64,000 nt of DNA from Pseudomonadales bacterium (GTDB lineage Bacteria; Pseudomonadota; Gammaproteobacteria; Pseudomonadales; IMCC2047). This document shows, in pieces, positions 27,080 to 36,434 of this stretch. How positions within the stretch are numbered: the first letter of the stretch is position 1; each line of letters begins with the position of its first letter. Below the pieces are notes generated by a model. The model was not told the origin of the DNA, did no database searches, and was given only the letters and a program-made list of their open reading frames with translations. A program made the translations under genes and the position numbers. Location: assembly GCA_024234615.1 (NCBI GenBank), contig JACKNY010000003.1:248001-312000 (forward strand), in the 5' to 3' direction.

Positions 27080-27230
27080 ACCCGTACCCCTACTCTAATC
27101 AATATTTCGCCGTACAATCAAAACTCTAAGCAAAGACGTTATAGTCAAAAGGTATTTTAATGCCGGTCAATTAAAGCATATTTCAAGGCTAATTCGCAGA
27201 AGGGTCTGGGATTTGATCGAAGAAATAAAA

Positions 27231-27262
27231 AAGGCGCTTACACCCTAGAGCGTAAGCGCCTT
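27231..27262 (-). terminator. Intrinsic terminator of the DUF1329/RND operon
   Basis: AAGGCGCTTAC and GTAAGCGCCTT form a perfect 11-bp stem around a 10-base loop. On the minus strand it runs straight into a T-tract (CCTTTTTTATTTC). It lies 16 bases after the DUF1329 stop. Confidence 0.92.
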
Positions 27263-27278
27263 ATGTAAATGATAAAAC

Positions 27279-28595
27279 CTATCGTCCAGTAGCCCGCAGG
27301 TTTTGCACCGTGAACTTACTGACGGGGTTCAGCTCAGGATCGACCTGACCTTTGAACTGACCGGTAGTGCAGTGGTTCGCCTGCACATCGATCATCGCAA
27401 AAGAGTCATCAATCGACACCCCGGTGCCCTTGTTCTTGGCTAAATGATGATCCGGGTGCGCCTGCCCAAGAAACCAAGTCTTCCACAGCTTACCGGCACG
27501 GTCATAAATGTTGGCGCGCGGAATCGTGTAGGTCTGGGCATCCATAAAGAATACCCGCTTGCTGATCGGGTGATTGGAATCCACCGGGGCAGCTTCGACC
27601 TCATACACCTTACGCAGCTGCCAGGTGATGTTGGGATAACAACCCCCTTTGCCGGCAAAGGCCACCACTTGATACCCCTCATCGTCCTGGTGTGTGTCGG
27701 GGTCGAGGGTGAGGTCATTGTGGTTGTAGAAGGGCATCATGATGTTACGGGTGCCTTTGTAGGTCCAGGCCATGTCGGAGACACGGTTGTTATAGCCCTC
27801 AAAGTCTTCAATCATCAGGTCAGAGCCCAGGAAGGAGTCCGTCACCTGACCAGTGGCCAGACGGCGTACGCGGCGCTGGAAGCCCAGATACAACCAGGAA
27901 TTATCGCGCTTCTGATCATCTTCGGCGCGCTGAATCAACAGCTGGGTGTTCTTCACGTCAAAGGGTTCAAGTACCTGCACATAGATAGCACGGAATAACT
28001 CTGACGGGTTCGGGGTTATGTCCGGGATCGGGGGTTGGTTAACCCGGTGTTTGAAGTTGAGGAAGTGGAAGTTGAACTTGATGGTACGTTCAACGTTGCC
28101 GCTGTCCATGTTGCGGTACTTCCAGTAGAACGGGTAGATGGCGGCGTTATCACCCCAGTTATAACCGTACTTGTAGTTCCAGGCCAGCTTTTCACCAGCG
28201 CGCGGGTCGTTCATATCCGGCTCTTCCGGAAAGGGACGGCCAGCCACGAAGTTGTTGATCTGGCCCACTTCAGCACCCAGGGACACTTTGTTGAGGTTAT
28301 CACGGGTGGCCTGTACATAGTTGGGGTGCAGGTCAAAGGAGGTGGTGGCGCCGACTTGCATGTCCATCCAGCCGTTCTGAATCTGTTTAAACAGTTCCGG
28401 ATCAATAATGGATTCGAACTGGCCCACATTACCACTATTAATGGTCATGCCAGTACTCAGCCCGTTAAAGCTGGGCACACCGCTCTTATAGGGGTAAAAG
28501 GAGTTTTCAACATCTTCGGCGGTCGCCGCGTGCGTCATTCCAGCGGCCAAGCTACCACTGAGCGCCAGGCCGATCATCAGTTTTTTTATCGTCAT
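27279..28595 (-). CDS. DUF1329 periplasmic protein of an RND transport operon
   Basis: 438 residues with a signal peptide (to MTHA). The body matches DUF1329, a family related in fold to LolA/LppX-type lipid carriers; recognisable stretches are AEVGQINNFVAGRPFPEEPD, YLGFQRRVRRL and GKGGCYPNITWQLRKVYEV. DUF1329 genes usually sit next to DUF1302 and MMPL genes in degraders of steroids, hydrocarbons and other hydrophobic compounds. Last gene of the operon, 49 bases after the DUF1302 gene and followed by a strong terminator. Inferred job: periplasmic carrier of a hydrophobic compound. Confidence 0.85.
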   Translation of the reverse strand: MTIKKLMIGLALSGSLAAGMTHAATAEDVENSFYPYKSGVPSFNGLSTGMTINSGNVGQFESIIDPELFKQIQNGWMDMQVGATTSFDLHPNYVQATRDNLNKVSLGAEVGQINNFVAGRPFPEEPDMNDPRAGEKLAWNYKYGYNWGDNAAIYPFYWKYRNMDSGNVERTIKFNFHFLNFKHRVNQPPIPDITPNPSELFRAIYVQVLEPFDVKNTQLLIQRAEDDQKRDNSWLYLGFQRRVRRLATGQVTDSFLGSDLMIEDFEGYNNRVSDMAWTYKGTRNIMMPFYNHNDLTLDPDTHQDDEGYQVVAFAGKGGCYPNITWQLRKVYEVEAAPVDSNHPISKRVFFMDAQTYTIPRANIYDRAGKLWKTWFLGQAHPDHHLAKNKGTGVSIDDSFAMIDVQANHCTTGQFKGQVDPELNPVSKFTVQNLRATGR

Positions 28596-28644
28596 AACAG
28601 TTCTACCTTTTTATCAGTTAAGGTCGTAAATCGATGCCCTCGCC

Positions 28645-30615
28645 TTAGAAGCGATAACGCACCGTCAGCTGTATTTCGTCTTCTTTCTCGGCCATACCGA
28701 TCGGACCGGAGCGGAAACGTCCCAACGGCTCAAAGCCAGAAAGACCCGCCGAACCGGAAGTAAACCCAACACCATGCTCAGGTACTGGGCCTGAAGTAAA
28801 GGGTGGGAAGGGGTTACACAGACGGCAGTCATCGAACTGCTCATCTTCACCGCCGGTTTTGTAGTTGGCGCCCAGAATCAACTGCCAGTTATCACTGATC
28901 AGCCAGTCGATGGAAGGGGCTACCACGGTAGCGCCCGCTCTAAAATCATGCGCCATGATGATTTGCGGACTGAGGCGGTCATTCATCCACCAGCCTTTGA
29001 CTAAGAAAGTCGCGATATGATTGACTTCCCAGTCTGGCATGCCCACGGTACCTAGAGTAGCGCTAGCCGTTTCATGATCGAGAATGTGCTGACCAAAGAT
29101 TTGCGCGGAGAACAGGAAGGCGCGGGTCTTGTTGAGCGGACGGATAAAGATGTTCTTATCCGCACCAATCACAAAACGCACCACGTCTGATTCGGAGAAC
29201 AGACGACGCTCTAAGGTGTTGGCAAACTCTTCACCTTCGGTGTAAGCCACTTCAACCCGGAACACCGTATCGATCGCTTGTGAGTAGTAGTCAATCGAAC
29301 CACCGAGCAGGTTCACGCGTGGGAATACCATATCAAAGGCAATCAGGTAATCGCGTACCGCTGCTGCTCCGCCCGCAAAAGGGTCAACCACTGGAATGTG
29401 GCCCGCCCGTAGCGAAGGTAACTGAGAGCGGTAGGTCAAGGCATTCAAGGACCAACCGAAGTCACCAATCACCCCTTCCACCTTAAAGCCAACCTGGGTA
29501 TTGCTTAGGCTCCAGGAGGGCAGGTCGACATCACGAATACCAATGGTGTGTGGGCCAAAGTTGGTGGCCAAGCTACCATTAGCAAAATTAGCTACGGTGC
29601 CGCCATTTTCCCATAGATTATTCATGCCGCGAAAGAAACAACCGGCATCGAGAATCACGTAGGCTGAGCCACACTGACCCAGGTTGTTAGGACGGAACTT
29701 ATCGAAGTTCCAGATCAGCTGGATATTGAAGTCATCAAAGGGACCGGTAGCGCCGAAGCGAAAGTCCGACTTCATCATCCACATCGGGATACGAATATCT
29801 TCCAGTTCGTCGTAGATATTATGACGAGAATAGTCCACCGGGTTGAGTACGTCCAAGACGCGGAATAAATCCGTACGGCCCCAGATCACCTGCTGCTTAC
29901 CGACCCGGAAGTTAACCTCATTACCACCACTCATGGGTAGGCTGAAGTCAATATAGAGCTCTCGCAGCCAGTCACCACGATCACTAAAGATCTCCGGCGC
30001 TGCCAGTTCTTCCTTATCAAAGTCCAGGTAGTCGTCAAGACAACCCCGGCTGTCTTTATCGCAGGGGCGTACCGGTACGCCGAAGGAAACACCATCGCCA
30101 TGATCGCGCAAATGATCACCCAAGGAGATCATACCTTCATTGGGGTTGTTGGTATAAACATCAACGAAGGTGTTATTAGGAAGCATGCCGCCACCAAGGA
30201 CATTGTTGACTGCCCAGTACCCCACATTGGCTCCTCCAGCGGGCCCGATACCCAAGCCGTTAACCGGCACTACCGGCGCAGGACCGGCTACGGAGTTCAC
30301 CGTTGCCGCCCCACCCGCACGATTACCGAAGTCATCTTCATTCAGATCGTATACCGCATCATAGCTCAGGCGTAACACCCCATTGATGCTGACATTACGG
30401 AACGGTCCGACATCCCCAATAAACTTCAGCCCCTCCAGTTGTGCCCCAAAACGCGATTTAGATATCCCCACGTCCTTACGGTGGTAAGTGGCATTCTCGG
30501 CAAAACCGCTCCACTCCACATCCTCCGCCAGTACACCGCCACTTTGGATCCCCGCAGCGAACGTGACCGCCGCCGTGATTAGGCCCAGTTTCCCGGACAG
30601 TTGCTTACCTTTCAT
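28645..30615 (-). CDS. DUF1302 outer-membrane barrel protein
   Basis: 656 residues from the ATG at 30615, which has AAGGAG 7 bases upstream (the in-frame ATG at 30630 overlaps that ribosome site). The signal peptide ends near SGGVLA. DUF1302 hallmarks include VNFRVGKQQVIWGRTDLFRVLDVLNP in the first third (shortened here: GKQQVIWGRTDL) and a terminal aromatic (LTVRYRF), typical of an outer-membrane barrel. It lies between the RND permease and the DUF1329 gene. Probably a channel for a hydrophobic substrate or product. Related in layout to the barrel at 2.3-3.7 kb. Confidence 0.85.
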   Translation of the reverse strand: MKGKQLSGKLGLITAAVTFAAGIQSGGVLAEDVEWSGFAENATYHRKDVGISKSRFGAQLEGLKFIGDVGPFRNVSINGVLRLSYDAVYDLNEDDFGNRAGGAATVNSVAGPAPVVPVNGLGIGPAGGANVGYWAVNNVLGGGMLPNNTFVDVYTNNPNEGMISLGDHLRDHGDGVSFGVPVRPCDKDSRGCLDDYLDFDKEELAAPEIFSDRGDWLRELYIDFSLPMSGGNEVNFRVGKQQVIWGRTDLFRVLDVLNPVDYSRHNIYDELEDIRIPMWMMKSDFRFGATGPFDDFNIQLIWNFDKFRPNNLGQCGSAYVILDAGCFFRGMNNLWENGGTVANFANGSLATNFGPHTIGIRDVDLPSWSLSNTQVGFKVEGVIGDFGWSLNALTYRSQLPSLRAGHIPVVDPFAGGAAAVRDYLIAFDMVFPRVNLLGGSIDYYSQAIDTVFRVEVAYTEGEEFANTLERRLFSESDVVRFVIGADKNIFIRPLNKTRAFLFSAQIFGQHILDHETASATLGTVGMPDWEVNHIATFLVKGWWMNDRLSPQIIMAHDFRAGATVVAPSIDWLISDNWQLILGANYKTGGEDEQFDDCRLCNPFPPFTSGPVPEHGVGFTSGSAGLSGFEPLGRFRSGPIGMAEKEDEIQLTVRYRF

Positions 30616-30668
30616 AGTCTTCTCCTTCATTAAGGATCATTATTATCAGGAGCCTAAGGCTCCTTTCA

Positions 30669-33191
30669 TTAGTCGTTACCTGTGGGCACTACCCCGCTCA
30701 AGGTAATCTCCTCTCCTACTTGCTTACTGTGCTCCTGCGTGACTGCTCCTTGCTTCCCCTGCTTTTGATGTGTCGCACCCGCCTGTGGGCGAACGGCCTT
30801 GGTGGCGGACGCTGGTGGCGCACCCGCCTGTATAATCCCGTCCTCATCTTCATACACCTGACCAATGAAGGCGGGTTTAAACACCAGTACCCAGGCGGGC
30901 ACCAACAATAGCGCCGCCAGCGCATTGAGCACCACCATCACACTGAGCAGTAGTGCCGCATCGGCCTGAAAACGCAAATCCGATAAAATGACCCACATCA
31001 CAATCCCCGCAATCAGGGTGATGGCGGTAAAACTAATCGCCAGTCCGGTGGTGCTGATCGCTCGCTCTACCGCCTGGCGCAGGTTGTTGAGCTTGACCAT
31101 CTCTTCACGGATGCGATCCATCATGTAGATCGAGTAGTCAATCCCAACCCCCACCCCCACCGCAATGATGGGCACGGTATTGATGTTAATCCCCACCTCC
31201 TGCAAGCCCATGTAGGCATAGGTCATGGTGGTGGCAAACAGCATTGCCAGGAACATTAAAAAACCTGCCTGCAACGAGGAGTAAAAAAGGGTCACAAACA
31301 GGAAAATCAGTAAGAACACCAAGGGCAACACCAGCTTGTTGGTATCAAAGGCCGCTTCATTCATCGCCGCCGTGACGCCAATGGTGCCACCGGCCAAGCG
31401 GATGGTCAGACCGTCCACCTTGCCCTCGTTCTCGGTAATCCATTGCTTGGCCATATAAATGGCTCGACGGATGGTCTCACCCTGGTGATCCTTGTAGAAG
31501 AACACCAGGTTGGCAACCCGCTCATCGGTGTCGGTGAATTCCTTTAAGGCACCGGGGATCGGACTGGAGGCCATGTAGGTAAACATCAGCCCACCGGTGT
31601 AGGCCGGATCGGCCGGAATCTGATAGTAACGCGGGTCATCGTTATGTAACAGGCGGTTGACCTGCTTGATCAGGTCCGGCAGGCCTTTCGCACCCCCGAC
31701 TTCCGGGTCCTTCATCATGTGCCGCTCCAGATCCGCCAGCGCCGCCAGCACTTCCGGACGCTTTAAACCACCGTTCTCGGCGTGTTCGGCAACAATATAC
31801 AGCTCTTCGGAGCCGGGAAAGCGGTCATTGATCAGCTTGGAGGAGATGTTGTAATCATGGTTCTGATACAGAATCGGTGAGCCGGGCTCGGCTTCCCCGA
31901 TGGTCACCTGGGATGAGAGGTAGAAACCACCGATTAACAACAGCGCCGCCACACTGAGAATAGCGGGCGGTGCGGATTTATTGGCCATCAGATGAGCACA
32001 GCCATCACCGATGGCGCGCAGCACATTGGTTTTGAGTTCGATATCCTTGGGCTTGGGTAGAATCGACAGTAGCAGCGGCACCGCAATTAAGACGGTGATG
32101 ACAATCGACAGCGCCCACAGGGACGCGTAGTGTGCCAGTTTAGTGTTGAGCGGAATCGAACCAATGGCAATCAGCAATAAACCAATGGCATCGGACACCA
32201 CACCCAGGGTGCCGGGACGGAACAGACTCTCAAAGGTGAGCTGGGCCGCGCGAGGGCCATCATCACACTCGGCCAGCTCGCTGTAATAGCGCTCCACCAG
32301 CTGAATCCCGTGCGACATGGCCCGCGCCGAAATCAGAAAGGGAATCACCAGGCCTAAGGGATCAAGGTTATAGCCGAACAGACTGATAATACCCACACCC
32401 CAGATCGAAGAAACAATCACGCCGCCGAGGGGAATCAGCACGCCATAGGGTTTACGGAAGTGGAATACCAGCAGGGCAATCATGATTAACGCGGTAAACA
32501 GGAAGATCTCAATGATCTGTTCTTTGTAGGTATAGACCCAACCCACCAGTACCGGTTGGCCGGTAGCATAAATGTTCACCCCGGCGCGGGCTTCGGTGTC
32601 GCGCACGGCCTGGAGTTGGGCAAAGGTCTGCTCGTAGTCCAACTGGCCTTCGTTCAGTTGTGCCTTGATCAAGGCCACCTTCATGTCCGGCGAAACCAGT
32701 GGACCATAAATCCGTGGGTTGGCCACTACGTCCTGACGTAACAGGTTCAACTGTTCGTCTGACATCGCTTCACCCAAGGGGTTATAGTAGGGTTCGGAGT
32801 TGATGTTGCCGAGTTCGGTCAACCAGATCTTACGCGAGTTACGGTGGGTTAAACTCGATACCAGGTTGTGGTTCACCCCCGGCAGGTTATCCACCGCCAG
32901 GGTGAGACGATGAATCATGGCCAGCGCTTCATTACTGAAAATATCGCCGTCTTCTATCTCTATCCCAACCACGATGACGTTAGCGCCACCAAAAGTGTCC
33001 TTAATCTCATTGTGCAGTTCTATATAGGGGTGACTTTGCGGCAACAGGTCGGCAAAGTCCGAATACATCTTTAAACCGGGAATTTGAAACGCAAAAAATA
33101 CCGTGATCAGGGCAATGATCGACAGCAGGCTGCGCGGATGCCGGAACACCAGGTTATCTATATTATGCAGCCAGTGGGTCACTTGATTCAT
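30669..33191 (-). CDS. RND/MMPL-family transporter
   Basis: 840 residues in two halves of one plus five membrane helices, each with a periplasmic loop. GVGVGIDYSIYMMDRIREEM in the second half carries the acidic residue thought to relay protons. The C-terminal tail (after about 775) is an Ala/Gln/Lys-rich cytoplasmic extension with no clear fold. Follows the YCF48-like gene by 19 bases; the DUF1302 gene follows after 53 bases. Together they look like a trans-envelope system for a hydrophobic compound. Uptake versus export cannot be told from the sequence. Confidence 0.88.
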   Translation of the reverse strand: MNQVTHWLHNIDNLVFRHPRSLLSIIALITVFFAFQIPGLKMYSDFADLLPQSHPYIELHNEIKDTFGGANVIVVGIEIEDGDIFSNEALAMIHRLTLAVDNLPGVNHNLVSSLTHRNSRKIWLTELGNINSEPYYNPLGEAMSDEQLNLLRQDVVANPRIYGPLVSPDMKVALIKAQLNEGQLDYEQTFAQLQAVRDTEARAGVNIYATGQPVLVGWVYTYKEQIIEIFLFTALIMIALLVFHFRKPYGVLIPLGGVIVSSIWGVGIISLFGYNLDPLGLVIPFLISARAMSHGIQLVERYYSELAECDDGPRAAQLTFESLFRPGTLGVVSDAIGLLLIAIGSIPLNTKLAHYASLWALSIVITVLIAVPLLLSILPKPKDIELKTNVLRAIGDGCAHLMANKSAPPAILSVAALLLIGGFYLSSQVTIGEAEPGSPILYQNHDYNISSKLINDRFPGSEELYIVAEHAENGGLKRPEVLAALADLERHMMKDPEVGGAKGLPDLIKQVNRLLHNDDPRYYQIPADPAYTGGLMFTYMASSPIPGALKEFTDTDERVANLVFFYKDHQGETIRRAIYMAKQWITENEGKVDGLTIRLAGGTIGVTAAMNEAAFDTNKLVLPLVFLLIFLFVTLFYSSLQAGFLMFLAMLFATTMTYAYMGLQEVGININTVPIIAVGVGVGIDYSIYMMDRIREEMVKLNNLRQAVERAISTTGLAISFTAITLIAGIVMWVILSDLRFQADAALLLSVMVVLNALAALLLVPAWVLVFKPAFIGQVYEDEDGIIQAGAPPASATKAVRPQAGATHQKQGKQGAVTQEHSKQVGEEITLSGVVPTGND

Positions 33192-33210
33192 AGCGGGCTC
33201 TCTCCTGCGC

Positions 33211-34191
33211 CTAAAGCGCTGCGTCGGTAACGGACAGGGTCATTAACGTCCCCCAGCCACCGGCGACTAACAGCTGTTGATGGGAGAGCACTTGGCCAGC
33301 ACTCAGGTAAATGGGAATGTTGGGCGTCTCCAACTGAACCCAGACACCATCGCGGTAGCTTAATACCACCGCATGATCCCCGGCGGCGTAAAGACGATCG
33401 CCCTGACCGAAGAAACGATAGATCGGCGACTCCACCCCGGAGGCTTGCTCCGCCCAGGTCTCACCGCCGTCCTCGGTGTGCATGATGACACCGTTTAAAC
33501 CACCAACCCAGCCATTTTGTGGGTCACTGAAATGCACCGTCAGCGGGTACAGCTCCTGACCGATCGTGCCGATCATGTCCCAGCTCTGACCACCATCGCT
33601 GGTTTTAAAGAACAAACCAAACTCCGCCGCCGCAATACCAACCTGATCATCGAAAAATTGAATATGGGTCACCAGCGCATCTTCATCAAAACTGCTTTCA
33701 GCCCAGCTTTGGCCCTGATCGCTGCTGTGTAATAACGTGCTGTAACTACCGCTAACCCACCAGCTGCCATCGGTGCCGCAGGTCAGACCGATCATGTCCT
33801 CTTGGGTCGGCAAGGCATGGGCAACCCAGGAACGGCCCTGATCACTACTCGACCACACCTGACGGTCAAAACTCAGCGCCAACAGACGCTGATCCGGACA
33901 CAGCGACAACCCAATAAAGTTCGGCGACCCCGCCACCTCCTGACGTGTCCAACTAACCCCTTCATCACGACTGCTCAGCACTACCCCAGCAGAACCCACC
34001 AGCGTTAGCACCCCTTCGCTCATCACCATCTGCTGGTATTGATCCGTGCGCAGCCGCGACTTCGACAGCTCATCCTCAACTCCCCTTAAATCCAACGAGG
34101 CTTCACAGCCGGTCAATAGGGCGCTCGCACAAAATAGACTGATGTAAGTTTGAGTTTTCTTTAAATTGTTTATTATATTTGTAATTATCAC
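33211..34191 (-). CDS. YCF48/BNR-repeat lipoprotein
   Basis: 326 residues from a GTG preceded by GGGAGGAAA. A lipobox (LLTGCEAS) marks a lipoprotein. The mature part is a beta propeller with BNR/Asp-box repeats: SRDEGVSW, SSDQGRSW, SSDQGQSW, TSDGGQSW and TEDGGETW, spaced about 40-45 residues. The family is named after the photosystem II assembly factor YCF48, but in proteobacteria it is common at the head of MMPL/DUF1302/DUF1329 operons, probably as an assembly or docking factor. It is the first gene behind the sigma54-type promoter at 34242. Confidence 0.85.
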   Translation of the reverse strand: MIITNIINNLKKTQTYISLFCASALLTGCEASLDLRGVEDELSKSRLRTDQYQQMVMSEGVLTLVGSAGVVLSSRDEGVSWTRQEVAGSPNFIGLSLCPDQRLLALSFDRQVWSSSDQGRSWVAHALPTQEDMIGLTCGTDGSWWVSGSYSTLLHSSDQGQSWAESSFDEDALVTHIQFFDDQVGIAAAEFGLFFKTSDGGQSWDMIGTIGQELYPLTVHFSDPQNGWVGGLNGVIMHTEDGGETWAEQASGVESPIYRFFGQGDRLYAAGDHAVVLSYRDGVWVQLETPNIPIYLSAGQVLSHQQLLVAGGWGTLMTLSVTDAAL

Positions 34192-34241
34192 TTTCCTCCC
34201 CTATAGCAAATGCCTGTTAAAGGGCGATACGGGAGGTAGAA

Positions 34242-34257
34242 TGCAATAATTACGCCT
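34242..34257 (-). promoter_or_regulatory. Candidate sigma54 promoter of the YCF48-RND-DUF1302-DUF1329 operon
   Basis: On the minus strand the sequence reads AGGCGTAATTATTGCA: the -12 TTGCA is perfect and the -24 has GGC, at the correct spacing. The predicted start near 34231 leaves about 40 bases of leader with a strong ribosome site. The nearest enhancer-binding protein is encoded divergently at 34641. Confidence 0.6.
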
Positions 34258-34387
34258 AAACCCAAAAAAAAACCTAACAAAAATATATCTCATTGTTTTA
34301 TAAAATTTTATTCTTATTTTAGAGAATCCTTAAACACTGCTTTAGAAGACTTCAACGAAGCAGAACACCCAATTTTTCAGGATGAAT

Positions 34388-34441
34388 TTGATCATATAGA
34401 GAATTATTTTTATGCTTTTTATAATTTCATCAATTTCTAAA
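34388..34441. promoter_or_regulatory. Two possible XylR/DmpR-type upstream activator sites
   Basis: TTCATCAATTTCTAAA (34426-34441) matches 12 of 16 bases of the palindrome TTGATCAATTGATCAA recalled for XylR/DmpR sites, and TTGATCATATAGAGAA (34388-34403) matches 10. They lie about 165 and 200 bases upstream of the predicted transport-operon start, within the normal enhancer range. AT-rich context lowers confidence. Confidence 0.3.
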
Positions 34442-34447
34442 ATCGCT

Positions 34448-34475
34448 GGGACACCCAAAAGGCCATTGCTATAAT
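34448..34475 (+). promoter_or_regulatory. Candidate sigma70 promoter of the first V4R regulator
   Basis: A perfect -10 TATAAT at 34470-34475 with GGGACA 16 bases upstream as a partial -35. The leader to the ATG at 34641 would be about 160 bases. Confidence 0.4.
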
Positions 34476-34640
34476 AATCCCGATTCACTAGTATCTTTGT
34501 GTATACCAAACACCTATGAGCTAATATCGGCAAAATGGTGCTTGCTCTTTTGCTACTAACCCTTCGGCTAATCACTGTCTATACAGAGCGATAACACGGA
34601 ACAGACGGGTGTCACGCAAACTCATCAACGGAGATATGTA

Positions 34641-36434
34641 ATGGTTAGCGCCACTCCAAAAGCTACCGGAGCCACCAAAAAATCTAATAAAATTCAGCTA
34701 TCTCCTTCTGTTGAAACTGAAGATACGATTTTTGCTGATCGTAGTGACCTCATCAATCATCTTAGATTTTCACCCAACGAAGGGCGCATTCTATTTGATA
34801 CCGATCCGGTAGTTTTAATCCGCCCCGCAAGCCTGTCCTTACTGCACTGGGAGCTAAACAAGAAACTGGGGCACCGGGAAGCAGGTAGTATTCTTGCTCA
34901 GCTAGGCTATGAGTCGGGCGTACGTGAAGCCTTTCTGGCTCGTAGATTATTCCCCAACGCCAGTCTTGAAGAGGTATTCCTAATTGGCCCCAAACTAAGA
35001 GCGGCACGGGGTTTGGTGTCGATTAAAATGCTACATCAGGAAATCGAACTTACCAAAGAACATTTTTATAACGAAGCGATTTTCTCGGGTGATTTTGAAG
35101 TAGATACCCGTATTGTCGAAGGCGGCATGGCCAATAGCCCCGTCTGCTGGAACGAAGTTGCTTATGCCAGCGGCTACGCTAGCACACTCATCGGTCGACC
35201 GGTCATCTACAAAGAAGTTGAATGCAGTGCCACCGGCGCCCATAAGTGCCGTATGGTCGGGAAACTGCTGGAAATGTGGTACGAGGATGAAATTCAAAGT
35301 GAACTTCAACATCTACCCCAACAAATTTTTGTTGGCCATCTCCCCACTCAACGCAAAAACCACCCGCACGCAAAACACTGCCTACTCCCAAAGAAAGAAC
35401 CTGCTACCAATATGTTGGGTGGCTTAATTGGTGAATCTCCGGGTTTAGCCAACGTCTGCGAGATGCTGCAAAAAGTTGCTCGCACTATCGCCCCTGTTCT
35501 CTTGTTGGGCGAAACCGGGGTCGGTAAGGAGATGGTGGCCAGCACCTTGCACCAAATCAGTACGCGCTCCGAACAACCATTTATCGCCGTAAACTGCGCT
35601 GCCATTCCCGATGAACTGATTGAAGCTGAGTTATTTGGCGTCTCTAAAGGCGCCTTTACTGGCGCGACACAATCACGGCCGGGACGATTTGAGCGTGCTC
35701 ACGGCGGTACATTATTTCTCGACGAAGTCGGAAACCTAACCAAATCAGCACAAACAAAGTTACTACGCGCGCTACAGGAAAAAGAAATCGAGCGGGTCGG
35801 TGATACTTTTATGCGTAGAGTCGATGTTCGTATTATTGCGGCAACTAATGTGGATCTCCAGGAAGCGGTAAAATCAGGCAAATTCAGAGAAGATTTGCTA
35901 TTCCGGTTGAACGTTTTTCCCATAGATATTCCACCTCTACGTAAGCGCCGGGAAGATATCCCGTTGCTCATGGCCCATTTTCTAGAACGCTATACAAAAC
36001 GCTATAACAAACAAATACCGGGATTTTCTGATTTCGCCACCGAGGCGCTTTATCGTTACGAATTCCCAGGTAATATTCGCGAGCTTGAAAACCTGGTGGA
36101 ACGCACTGTTATCCTCGCTGATGATCATCAGCCAATCGACCTTTGTCATCTCTTCGGCATGGAAGGTTTAATTTCTTCCGCTCTGCTTTCCAATCATGAG
36201 GGACATGCGTTAGGCAATGAACAGCCTAGTGAAACTCAGGCCTTGTGCTCAGATATTTTGGATATGATGCTTGCGCAACAAAGCTCATTTAAAAGCATAG
36301 AACATCGGCTCTTAAGTAATGCATTGAATCAAGCTAACGAGAATATGTCCAAAGCAGCCAGTAGCGTTGGCTTATCTCGCCCGCAAATGGCGTATCGGCT
36401 CAAAAAATATGAAAGCGACTCTGAAGCACTTTAG
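34641..36434 (+). CDS. XylR/DmpR-type sigma54 activator with V4R sensor domain (first copy)
   Basis: 597 residues. The N-terminal sensor region (about 35-215) resembles that of DmpR/XylR/PoxR and ends in a V4R domain (SGYASTLIGRPVIYKEVEC, then CRMVGK). A linker leads to the AAA+ domain with Walker A GETGVGKE (290-297), GAFTGA loop (337-342) for sigma54 contact, and R-finger region. A Fis-type helix-turn-helix closes the protein (SKAASSVGLSRPQMAYRL). Relatives bind phenols or methylbenzenes directly. GGAG precedes the ATG. Its stop overlaps that of folE2 by 3 bases. Likely targets are the phenol island and the divergent transport operon. Confidence 0.9.
   Translation: MVSATPKATGATKKSNKIQLSPSVETEDTIFADRSDLINHLRFSPNEGRILFDTDPVVLIRPASLSLLHWELNKKLGHREAGSILAQLGYESGVREAFLARRLFPNASLEEVFLIGPKLRAARGLVSIKMLHQEIELTKEHFYNEAIFSGDFEVDTRIVEGGMANSPVCWNEVAYASGYASTLIGRPVIYKEVECSATGAHKCRMVGKLLEMWYEDEIQSELQHLPQQIFVGHLPTQRKNHPHAKHCLLPKKEPATNMLGGLIGESPGLANVCEMLQKVARTIAPVLLLGETGVGKEMVASTLHQISTRSEQPFIAVNCAAIPDELIEAELFGVSKGAFTGATQSRPGRFERAHGGTLFLDEVGNLTKSAQTKLLRALQEKEIERVGDTFMRRVDVRIIAATNVDLQEAVKSGKFREDLLFRLNVFPIDIPPLRKRREDIPLLMAHFLERYTKRYNKQIPGFSDFATEALYRYEFPGNIRELENLVERTVILADDHQPIDLCHLFGMEGLISSALLSNHEGHALGNEQPSETQALCSDILDMMLAQQSSFKSIEHRLLSNALNQANENMSKAASSVGLSRPQMAYRLKKYESDSEAL

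Larger units (their letters stand above)
34192..34640. other. 449-base divergent control region (transport operon / first V4R regulator)
   Basis: Holds the sigma54-type promoter of the transport operon, two possible activator sites and a sigma70-type promoter for the regulator gene, listed separately. The ATTTTAT-rich stretch 34260-34330 may bend easily or bind IHF. No ORF with coding character was found. Confidence 0.5.

Noticed and set aside
27444..28763. Long plus-strand frames of 184 and 242 residues opposite the DUF1329 gene
   Set aside because: Antisense shadows: Val/His-rich, no ribosome site, and fully inside a well-supported gene with a terminator and signal peptide.
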